A stretch of 64,000 bases of DNA, from contig CP070695.1 of assembly GCA_020353515.1 (NCBI GenBank), positions 1,207,537 through 1,271,536 on the forward strand, read 5' to 3'. The DNA is from Candidatus Heimdallarchaeota archaeon. Lineage in GTDB: Archaea; Asgardarchaeota; Heimdallarchaeia; Hodarchaeales; Hodarchaeaceae. How positions within the stretch are numbered: the stretch's first letter is position 1; every line of letters begins with the position of its first letter. The notes beneath the pieces are model-generated. The model was given only the letters and a program-made list of their open reading frames with translations. It was not told the origin of the DNA and did not search any database. A program made the translations under genes and the position numbers. Shown here piece after piece: positions 43,927-52,078 of this stretch.

Positions 43927-44886
43927 TTATAGAAGATCAACTTTTCTTAAGTACATCCATATTGGGACAATCAAAATTAAACTAAGGACTAAAATAATCC
44001 AAAAGGCAAAAGGATTGTTCGCCAAAGGCAAAAAACTGAAATCAGACCCTAAATTCATTCCATAAAGAGAAGCTATCAGAGTAGGAACCATTAGGATCAA
44101 ACTTATTGATGCTAGCACCTTCAAGAGATCGTTTTGATTATTAGAAATGACAGAAGCAAATGCATCAAGGCTAGATTCAATTAGATCCCTATAAATTCGA
44201 AGAAGTTCAGCTTGTTGCTGTAAATCAATGGCTAAATCATCAAGATCATTAAGTAAATCACTCCGTTCTGCGAATTGGGGTGCTTTTTTCAAACCGTGAA
44301 ACGCACGTAAATTACCCCGTAAGGCAGCATCGAGATATGTCGCATCTCTTGATAATTGGAATACTTTTTCAATTGAAGAACTCCTAATGGATTGAAATAT
44401 CACTCCTTCAATTTTTTCAAGGTCTTGATCAATAATATCAACTCTAAGCTCAAATGACTTAACAACAGATTCGAGATAATCAAGTAAAACTAGTATTGTG
44501 GGAGTGGATCGCTTTCTACGAGACCCGATCGGTTTTCTAATTCGCTTTGTTTTAAGTTTAGCGCTTTGAACAGTTATAAGATGATTTTCTGTTAAAAAAA
44601 CGACTGCAGGATGGGTAGTAGGTTTAGTTTTCTCTAAAGCAGGGACACGTAAAACAAGTTTGATAAATGGTGGATCATGTTCTGATTCCAGCTCCAAACG
44701 TGGTCGTTCATCTTCATCAAGCGCGTCCTCAAGATCCTCCCAAGGGATATGAAAGGTTTGCTGGATTGTACGCAGCTCATCTTTATTTGGATTGCTACAA
44801 ATAAGCCAAGTGGGGATTTTAGGGGTGATACCAGGAACAAATTCTGTGTAAGTTAGTCCAGTCTCTAAATCTTTAATTTCTAACAT
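43927..44886 (-). CDS. CorA-type magnesium/divalent cation channel
   Basis: Mg2+ channel of 319 residues. The soluble N-terminal domain leads to a long stalk helix and two C-terminal membrane helices, with the pore motif YGMNLG between them. A basic KVDLL ends the protein. It is convergent with the GH13 gene, 9 bases apart. Other divalent cations such as cobalt or nickel are possible. Confidence 0.9.
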   Translation of the reverse strand: MLEIKDLETGLTYTEFVPGITPKIPTWLICSNPNKDELRTIQQTFHIPWEDLEDALDEDERPRLELESEHDPPFIKLVLRVPALEKTKPTTHPAVVFLTENHLITVQSAKLKTKRIRKPIGSRRKRSTPTILVLLDYLESVVKSFELRVDIIDQDLEKIEGVIFQSIRSSSIEKVFQLSRDATYLDAALRGNLRAFHGLKKAPQFAERSDLLNDLDDLAIDLQQQAELLRIYRDLIESSLDAFASVISNNQNDLLKVLASISLILMVPTLIASLYGMNLGSDFSFLPLANNPFAFWIILVLSLILIVPIWMYLRKVDLL

Positions 44887-45018
44887 GATATCAACTCGCT
44901 TTAATTTTGATCATATCATCACCACAAAGATGAAGATCCTGCGTTTTCATTGGGAGTAATAGCGCTAACAATCATTGAGTGCTCTGAAAACACCTCTTTT
45001 AAGTTTGGTTATTTTCTA

Positions 45019-45954
45019 TTACATTAGGAGTCTAGGATGAAATTCCTTTAAAGTTTTTTTAATTCGGTCAATTTCATCATTAGCTAATTCAAAATCAGCC
45101 GATCCTATATTTCCCTCCAGTTGCGCTAGATTTTTTACGCCAGGAATAGCTATTACAGATGAGTTTCTAATTACCCAATTAAGAGCAACTTGAGCCATGG
45201 TAACCTGATGATCCTCTGCTATTTCTTTAACAAGAGACAACAGTTGTTCTCCACGCTTAAAGTTTTTACTTCGAAATAATCTATTACGGCGACGGGTACC
45301 ACCAGGAGTATTACCTGCTGTATATTTTCCAGTCAACCAACCCTGTCCTAGAGGGCTATAGGCCATAACGGTAATTTTTTCACGTTGGGTATATGGAAGA
45401 AGATCATTTTCCACCTGATTTCTTGCCAAACTATAATTTACTTGATTTACTTGGATTCTATGACGATACATCTTCTTCTGAGCTTTCCTTAATCGTCCAA
45501 GATTGAAATTGCTGATTCCAATAAACCGAATTAGCCCCTCATCGACCATCCGTTCCATGTGATTCAGAACTCTACCGATAAGCCAAGGAGCAGGCCAATG
45601 AATTAAGTATATATCAATATAATCTGTTTGTAGCCTTTTAAGACTCTTATTCAATGCTTTTACTACTGAGGAAGGTCTAATTGCGATGGGAAGAAATTTA
45701 GTGGTAATAATTATTCTTTCACGATCATACCCTTTGATAGCTTCACCGATAATTTCTTCTGATTTCCCGCGCCCATACGCTTCTGCAGTATCTATTACAT
45801 TAATCCCCAATTCTAATGCTTTGTGAACAATTGAGATAGCATCTTTTCTTGTAAAATCAGTACCATATCCCCAACCTTTAGATCCAAATTGCCATGTTCC
45901 TAAACCAATTTGGGAGATTTTTACATTTGTGTTTCCAATAACAGTATATTTCAT
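45019..45954 (-). CDS. Aldo/keto reductase
   Basis: An NAD(P)H-dependent oxidoreductase of 311 residues with the TIM-barrel pattern. The tetrad is VIDTAEAYGRG (Asp and Tyr), ITTKFLP (Lys) and YLIHWPAP (His). GISNFNLGRL and an IAIPGVKNLAQLEGNI cofactor region follow. It stands alone between CorA and the M42 gene. The physiological aldehyde or ketone is unknown. Confidence 0.92.
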   Translation of the reverse strand: MKYTVIGNTNVKISQIGLGTWQFGSKGWGYGTDFTRKDAISIVHKALELGINVIDTAEAYGRGKSEEIIGEAIKGYDRERIIITTKFLPIAIRPSSVVKALNKSLKRLQTDYIDIYLIHWPAPWLIGRVLNHMERMVDEGLIRFIGISNFNLGRLRKAQKKMYRHRIQVNQVNYSLARNQVENDLLPYTQREKITVMAYSPLGQGWLTGKYTAGNTPGGTRRRNRLFRSKNFKRGEQLLSLVKEIAEDHQVTMAQVALNWVIRNSSVIAIPGVKNLAQLEGNIGSADFELANDEIDRIKKTLKEFHPRLLM

Positions 45955-46104
45955 TATGATTCATCAGAAGACTTTTGTGAAAAATTCATAAGTTTATGGA
46001 CTCAGTTAATCGAAATGAGAGCTTAAACTCAGATAATTAACAATGTTCATTCTAGGATTTTTTCCATGAGTGACATCAATTGCAGTAAACATTGAAATAA
46101 CTGG

Positions 46105-46134
46105 TATATACTATTGTAAAACACAATATTTTAC
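46105..46134 (+). promoter_or_regulatory. TATA box and inverted repeat before the M42 peptidase gene
   Basis: TATATA at 46105-46110 is 37-42 bases before the ATG at 46147. GTAAAA (46116-46121) and TTTTAC (46129-46134) form a perfect inverted repeat around 7 bases, lying just at the expected transcription start. It is followed by the GAGGA ribosome-binding site. A repressor operator is plausible. Confidence 0.4.
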
Positions 46135-46146
46135 GAGGAAATTGAA

Positions 46147-47268
46147 ATGAAGCTAAATATTGAGCAATTGGAAGCATGGACGAACGCTTTTGGCCCCTCG
46201 GGCTTTGAGCTCGAAGTCGCCAAACTAATTAAAGAATATGTTACTCAATTCGCAGATAATGTGTCTCAAGATAAGACTGGTTCACTTATTTTCCGAAAAG
46301 GTGATCAAGGGCCCAAAATTATGCTTGCAGGCCATATGGATGAGATTGGTTTTATTATTACAGGGATCGATAAGCAAGGGTATCTCACTTTCAATCAACT
46401 TGGTGGATGGTGGGATCAAACTCTCCTGACTCAGAGAGTTATTATCAAAGTGCGAGATGGCACTAAAATCACAGGCATCATTGTTGCTAAACCACCTCAC
46501 ATCCTTGACCCTGAAGAGAGAAAGAAAGTCGTAGTTAAAACAAAAATGTTTATTGATGTTGGATGTAAAAGTCAAAAAGAGGTTGAAGCCCTTGGAATTA
46601 AAATCGGGGATCCTGCAGTTCCTGACAGTAAATTCGAGCTCCTAAAACGTACACAAATAACAAAGAAAAAAGATGAAGAAAAAAAGAAAGAAGTAACTCT
46701 TGCGATAGCTAAAGGATTTGATGACCGAATTGGTGCCTTTATAGCTGCAGAGGTTATACGTCGTTTGAAAGAAGAGAATATTGATCATCCAAACCAAATT
46801 TACGGAGTCGCAACAGTTCAAGAAGAAATTGGATTAAGGGGTGCTCGTACATCAGCACATGTCATCCAACCCGATGTTGGTTTTGCATTGGAAGTAGATA
46901 TCGCTGGAGACGTACCAGGGGTTGAGAAAACTAAAGCTCCTTCAGAAATGTCGAAGGGGGTTTCAATTTTAACAGGAGACGCAAGTATGATACCTAATCC
47001 CCGATTAAAACATTTCGTATTGGATGTGGCAAAGGAAAAAGGAATTACTCATCAACTTTCCATAGTTTTAGGCGGAGGTACTGATGCGGGAGCCATACAC
47101 ATTACTGGAGCTGGCTGCCCTTCCCTTGTGATTGGTGTACCAACAAGGCATATCCATTCGCACAATGGAATATTAGATCTTGGAGATGTTGAACAAGCGG
47201 TTGAACTCTTAGTCGAAGTCGTTAGAAGACTTGATCAAAAAACTGTGGATTCCTTCACTCAAATATAA
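46147..47268 (+). CDS. M42 family metallo-aminopeptidase (TET/endoglucanase-like)
   Basis: A two-metal aminopeptidase of 373 residues, in archaea usually a TET dodecamer that trims peptides. Seen motifs are GHMDEIGFII (metal His and Asp), KGFDDRIGAF (bridging Asp), VQEEIGLRG (catalytic and metal Glu), ALEVDIAGD (metal Asp) and RHIHSHNG (final His). The lid region has a run of charged residues, KKKDEEKKKE. GAGGA at 46135-46139 and a TATA box are present. It fits with the M32 carboxypeptidase in peptide use. Confidence 0.93.
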   Translation: MKLNIEQLEAWTNAFGPSGFELEVAKLIKEYVTQFADNVSQDKTGSLIFRKGDQGPKIMLAGHMDEIGFIITGIDKQGYLTFNQLGGWWDQTLLTQRVIIKVRDGTKITGIIVAKPPHILDPEERKKVVVKTKMFIDVGCKSQKEVEALGIKIGDPAVPDSKFELLKRTQITKKKDEEKKKEVTLAIAKGFDDRIGAFIAAEVIRRLKEENIDHPNQIYGVATVQEEIGLRGARTSAHVIQPDVGFALEVDIAGDVPGVEKTKAPSEMSKGVSILTGDASMIPNPRLKHFVLDVAKEKGITHQLSIVLGGGTDAGAIHITGAGCPSLVIGVPTRHIHSHNGILDLGDVEQAVELLVEVVRRLDQKTVDSFTQI

Positions 47269-47287
47269 TGTTGAAAGGATGAAATAA

Positions 47288-50245
47288 TCATCCTTGTTTT
47301 CTTCTTTTCCATCTAATTGCGATAGTTAAGAGGGTAGTCAAGATCAAAGAAACTGACCAACTAGAAGTGATAGACGGAGCTGCCTTAGTTCCGATAGTTT
47401 CTGTAGTAGTTTCAGGTGCTTGAGTACTTGTTGGTACAGCAGTACTTGTAGGTGCAGTGGAAGGAACTGGGCTTTCTGAGATACTGATGAATGAAATTTC
47501 TAATTGACTTAATCCTTTAACGAGTTTTGACTCTATCTTCCCTGATGATGGATTCCCTCCTTGAGAGTTTGTAAAAATTAGAGAATCAAGTATTCCTGAC
47601 AGAGCATTATATGTGAGGTTAAATACGCGTTCTTCTCTTTCGTCCTGTGAGGTGTCACAAGTAAGTATATATCCATGGAGGAATGTACCAGGAGAGGCTG
47701 CTTTCCCAGTATTGTGGAGCGTGGGATCATCTTCCATAATAAAGCAGTAGTCATTTTCAGGAACTGTACCAAAAAACTGGAACGTATAACTGAAATAACG
47801 TTCTGCAGCACGAATCCCTGATTCCAATTCTCCAAATCCATCAGTTGTTACGAGTGGAAGGATAAACCATCCTAAGCGTCTTGATTTTCTCAGGTTATAA
47901 GATGTACCTCCTATCGATACCTCAATGTCATAAGTAACAGGCCCATTTATTTCGACTAATTCATCTTTATTCGGATCAGCAATCCATGTAATATTAATTA
48001 TATCGTCTTTAGCTAAAGTTATATCCGCTTGGTCCCAATGCCACACATTAGAACCATCTTCAGCAACCAATTGGTCAATTTTAAAGCTAATAGTTGTACC
48101 ATTCCGGATTCGGGAATCCCATTGCATATTTTTGTTCGTTGGCCAGCTAGGAAGATCTGGGGGGACATATGCTCGCCATGGAGAGACATCATATCCCTCT
48201 GATTCCAACCAATCTAGTGCTAATTGGCGATCATAACTGTCCCATGCAGCTGTTTCACTTGTTTCTAACCTGGATCCATCTGTTGCTACTATTGATTGTT
48301 TATAAGTGAGTAATTCAGCCTCAGATACAGCAGCCCAAGATACATGAGAAAATGGTGAATAAGCGGGTTTTCCTAAACCACCGAGAAGGTCGTTTATGAT
48401 CTCCTCTCTTGGAATGATGTGCGAGATCGCATGCCGTACACCTTTCCTATTAAAGGGTCTATCAGTACTCCCAAGTTCGGTTGAAGTGGTAAATTTTGGG
48501 TTCATATAGAGAGATTGCCAACCAGATTCAGTACTATATGTTACAGTGATTTTTTCATGATCTTGGAGATGATTAAGAATGGGTGTCATAGTGAATATTG
48601 GATCAATAATGTTGACGCTTCCCTCTTGACAGTTACTAACGATACTGTTCATATCACCTTCAACCATAGTATATTCATCAGGCATATCATCTAGTAAACC
48701 ATCTGCAGCGAGGTAGTGTCGAAGAGTACCATCTTCAACCCAATCTTCTGTTGCATCATCCCATCTGATACCATCAAATTTCTTTAATGTTACGACCTTA
48801 CTTGTGGGATCACGATTGTAGAAGACCAAAGATCCACAGCCTATAGGCCCCTTGTAACCACCTTGATCTTGTGGATTAGCAGTGTTCATAGAGTGTGCAA
48901 TCCAATCTCTGGGTTGAACCTCCCACAAACTTACATCAAAATCACCAGTAGCATCGAAACCATGTGTTCCTGGATCTCCCAAAATATGTTCAGGTTTAAT
49001 AGATGTCGCTAGATTACTAAAAAGGAAAGGGGCATAAATCTGTGCAAGATTAAATTCAATAGTTTCATAGAATCCATCAACATCTTCATCTGTCACTATA
49101 AAGGAAAAATTTCCATGGTTATTTGTCTTATCATCTAAACCAAATGCCGTCTTAAGCGTTGAGTATGATGATGATCCTAAATCTGGTTGAAGTTCTGCTT
49201 GGAATCCGAATGCAACATCCCAGGCATCTACTTTATGGCCATCATGCCAATATACATCATCTCTAATGGTGATTGTGTATTTAGTTCCAGTTAAATCGTA
49301 GGTTCCCATAGCTACAGCAATCCTGGGATATTGCTCAAGATACCCAGAGGTGCCATATATATCGTGATAATGTTCCTTCATCCAGGCTTTGCGATCTACA
49401 TTCGTAGGAATATTCACTTCTCTGGATGGTGTGTTTCCTACGAGGGCATCTTGTACAGGGGCTGCAACATATTGATCGTAAAGAGAATTTCCGAGAAAGT
49501 CATAAAATCTAGTGCCAGAACCAGAAGCACCGAGAACAATTTTCCCAGCGGTACCAGCATAATCACTTTCAAGCCAATGGTTTTCAGCTGAGGCAATGGG
49601 ATAACCCGTAGGATCATAACCATATAGACCTGTTGATACTGCATGGATATTACATTGATGGTAGGTTAATATGTGGGGCATAACATCATAGAAAATTTTT
49701 TGCCAATCAACAATTAGTTGCTTAGCCTTGGAGAAATCTAATTCAACATCAAGTGCATCAATTAAATCTGAAGCCTCACTAGCTCGGTAATCATTGAACT
49801 CGGTGCTTCGATTACTCCACATCATCATATTGTACCCCAAAGGAGGTACCGCATCATTATGATATATTGCGAGTAAATTATTCCCAGGATGACTCGTTGG
49901 AGAACTTATTGTCATACCCAGGAGTGCCAAATCATATCCATCCTCTAAAAAGGTGTTAGCCTCATCATAATAACAACGAGGGCCCATCATACCCCAATTA
50001 ACTAAATCAAGATCACAAGAGATTCCAATACTTTCTAATTCTCTTTCCATCCTATGAGCAAGTTGCATACGATAAATATTGTTTATAGGCGCAATCATGT
50101 GAATATGAAACAATGGATCTGGCTCAGTATCAATTTTTATTGACACAGAATCACCTAAGATCGATATATTAAAAAATAGTAAGGTTGTTATTAATATTAC
50201 AGCAGTTCTAACCTTTAAATTTAAAAAAACTCTTATATTCATCAC
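47288..50245 (-). CDS. Large ABC solute-binding protein (SBP_bac_5-like) with prefixed C-terminal lobe segment
   Basis: A 985-residue secreted protein. Residues 1-31 form the signal peptide. Residues about 40-230 resemble the last part of a family member (ELESIGISCDLDLVNWG, YDLALLGMT, QKIFYDVMPHILTYH). They are followed by the first lobe from GKIVLGASGSGTRFYDFL, with an ITIRDDVYWHDGHKVDAWD element, and a second lobe with RKGVRHAISHIIPREEI. A beta-rich domain of about 200 residues (790-930) has no match that I recognise. The end is a Ser/Thr/Pro-rich linker, a membrane helix and KRRKQG, without the PGF motif. GAGGTGA precedes the GTG/ATG start pair. Probably captures peptides or sugars on the cell surface. 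Confidence 0.82.
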   Translation of the reverse strand: MMNIRVFLNLKVRTAVILITTLLFFNISILGDSVSIKIDTEPDPLFHIHMIAPINNIYRMQLAHRMERELESIGISCDLDLVNWGMMGPRCYYDEANTFLEDGYDLALLGMTISSPTSHPGNNLLAIYHNDAVPPLGYNMMMWSNRSTEFNDYRASEASDLIDALDVELDFSKAKQLIVDWQKIFYDVMPHILTYHQCNIHAVSTGLYGYDPTGYPIASAENHWLESDYAGTAGKIVLGASGSGTRFYDFLGNSLYDQYVAAPVQDALVGNTPSREVNIPTNVDRKAWMKEHYHDIYGTSGYLEQYPRIAVAMGTYDLTGTKYTITIRDDVYWHDGHKVDAWDVAFGFQAELQPDLGSSSYSTLKTAFGLDDKTNNHGNFSFIVTDEDVDGFYETIEFNLAQIYAPFLFSNLATSIKPEHILGDPGTHGFDATGDFDVSLWEVQPRDWIAHSMNTANPQDQGGYKGPIGCGSLVFYNRDPTSKVVTLKKFDGIRWDDATEDWVEDGTLRHYLAADGLLDDMPDEYTMVEGDMNSIVSNCQEGSVNIIDPIFTMTPILNHLQDHEKITVTYSTESGWQSLYMNPKFTTSTELGSTDRPFNRKGVRHAISHIIPREEIINDLLGGLGKPAYSPFSHVSWAAVSEAELLTYKQSIVATDGSRLETSETAAWDSYDRQLALDWLESEGYDVSPWRAYVPPDLPSWPTNKNMQWDSRIRNGTTISFKIDQLVAEDGSNVWHWDQADITLAKDDIINITWIADPNKDELVEINGPVTYDIEVSIGGTSYNLRKSRRLGWFILPLVTTDGFGELESGIRAAERYFSYTFQFFGTVPENDYCFIMEDDPTLHNTGKAASPGTFLHGYILTCDTSQDEREERVFNLTYNALSGILDSLIFTNSQGGNPSSGKIESKLVKGLSQLEISFISISESPVPSTAPTSTAVPTSTQAPETTTETIGTKAAPSITSSWSVSLILTTLLTIAIRWKRRKQG

Positions 50246-50373
50246 GAATTCTCACCTCTCAGTGAATCGAAAAACAACAACTTCATCTAACAACTTCAAG
50301 ACAATTAAAATGTTTCTAGCATAATAACAAAAAGAGAAAATTCCAAATGATAAAGTGAGTTGGAGTAAAACAA

Positions 50374-51486
50374 ATGGGCCTTAATCACGATGATATTGCT
50401 TATATTACTTCTTTCACAAGACCCGAGCGTGAAAAAGGCTATACCAGAACATTCTACTCCTATCCAGCCAAATTTCTAGCGAAACTACCGAGGGGTATAA
50501 TCGAACGATTCACTACAAAAGGAAATCTCATTCTGGATCCGTTTGTTGGTGGAGGGACAACTGGATTAGAAGCTATGTTATTAGAACGTCAGTTTCTTGG
50601 TTATGATTTAAATCCCTTCGCTATTTTGGTGTCAAATGTCAAAACAACCTACTTAAATCCAGATACTTTAAATTTTCACTTGGATTCGATTCTTACAAAC
50701 CTTAAGAACATAGACGAACCAAAGATTGATCTTCTAGATGAAGATGACAAATTTTGTTTGGGACCGACAATATCGCATGAAATCTATTCATTAGATGAAA
50801 GTATTTCAGACAATTCACAAAGCTCCTCCTTTAAACAATTTTTCAAATTAGTCCTTATCCATGCAGTTAAAATTGTTGGAAGAAGAGATTTTGAAGAGAG
50901 AGGAAACTGGAAATTTGCCTCCATTATTCCTATCTTTGAGCGTAAAGCAAAAAAGATGATACGAGAAATGTCCACTCTCCCCAAAATGGTAAAATTCAAA
51001 CCTGTTTTTAAATTAGCATCCAACCATCAGGTGGAACTAGAAAATGATTCAGTTGATTTAATAGTTACCTCCCCTCCCTATAAAGACAAAGATGTTGAGT
51101 ATCAACAAATTCAAATTCAACGAAGGACTTTACAGCGATCCAAACGCTCTAATATAATATCAGCTATCTTAGGGACGGATCCGCTCCCCAAGAAGCTTTT
51201 ATGTGGTGGTTCTGGGACTAAATACTGGCAAAACAGTTTAAAATCATTACAAGAATGTTATCGAGTCCTTAAACCACAGAAATTTGCTTTCTTTTGGACT
51301 GGATTCAAAAATTCATCTGATTTTGAAGAGTTCAAAAGCCAATTAGTTTCAGTTGGTTTCAACCTGATTACTGCCATTCAAGTAAAATTGAGTGATGATC
51401 GTGCCGCTTCTAGCCGATCTACACATCATGGCAAAGTTACAGGGATGATGAGCCATGATTACCTTTTTACTGTTGAGAAAATATGA
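50374..51486 (+). CDS. DNA methyltransferase, N4-cytosine/N6-adenine type
   Basis: A 370-residue methylase. The AdoMet site is LILDPFVGGGTTG at residues 52-64, followed by the catalytic SPPY at 233-236. The order (AdoMet motif first, SPPY later with about 170 residues in between) places target recognition in the middle. It is the same order as class alpha enzymes, although the motifs look like those of the N4/N6 DNA methylase family. No nuclease gene is next to it. GGAG lies upstream of the ATG. It may be an orphan methylase for gene regulation or the survivor of a restriction system. Confidence 0.8.
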   Translation: MGLNHDDIAYITSFTRPEREKGYTRTFYSYPAKFLAKLPRGIIERFTTKGNLILDPFVGGGTTGLEAMLLERQFLGYDLNPFAILVSNVKTTYLNPDTLNFHLDSILTNLKNIDEPKIDLLDEDDKFCLGPTISHEIYSLDESISDNSQSSSFKQFFKLVLIHAVKIVGRRDFEERGNWKFASIIPIFERKAKKMIREMSTLPKMVKFKPVFKLASNHQVELENDSVDLIVTSPPYKDKDVEYQQIQIQRRTLQRSKRSNIISAILGTDPLPKKLLCGGSGTKYWQNSLKSLQECYRVLKPQKFAFFWTGFKNSSDFEEFKSQLVSVGFNLITAIQVKLSDDRAASSRSTHHGKVTGMMSHDYLFTVEKI

Positions 51487-51499
51487 TAAGGACTATGTT

Positions 51500-51832
51500 T
51501 TAACCATAGTAAGACGGAGGATGCTGTTCTTCCTTTTTAACTGGATGTCCTAGTTGGATCTCTCCATGCATACTTTCAAAACGTTTTACATGCTCAATCA
51601 TCCACAATGCCATCCTTTTAAATACTGCAGGGCTCATTTTTACATTAACTACAAAATTGTGTTCAATAGTATCTAAAATAATCTGTCCTGGCCGATCACT
51701 TTCACGGGGTATTAGTTGATCTTGGAAAAAGCTGATATTCCCCTCATTAGGATTTACTCCCCCAAAAAATCCTGAAATCGCGAAGCTCGGTACATCCTCA
51801 AATTTCACTTTAATTATTGGCTGTTTTTGCAT
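51500..51832 (-). CDS. DUF3467-like protein
   Basis: A 110-residue protein with the DUF3467 pattern: an ISGFFGGVNPNEGNISFFQ beginning and VNVKMSPAVFKRMALWMIEHVKRFE followed by GEIQLG. The family is widespread, small and of unknown function. It is convergent with the methylase gene 13 bases away. A short tail rich in Pro and Tyr ends it. The assignment rests on pattern memory. Confidence 0.65.
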   Translation of the reverse strand: MQKQPIIKVKFEDVPSFAISGFFGGVNPNEGNISFFQDQLIPRESDRPGQIILDTIEHNFVVNVKMSPAVFKRMALWMIEHVKRFESMHGEIQLGHPVKKEEQHPPSYYG

Positions 51833-52078
51833 TTTTCTTCCCTTTTATCTATAATAGAAAGCATTCATAAGCTTCATTAAACTCTTTTCCGTTAATATTT
51901 TTTAATAGGTTAATAAAGGTACAACCATTATGCTATAATACCAGAGACACTGGTATCAATATAAAACTGGAATATTTCGGTTTTAAGGACAAGTTTTGCA
52001 CGAATTGAATACTGATTGAACATAAAAGCGTAAGAAAAAGAACGACAACCCTTTACAAATATATGAGGTTGTACAGTA

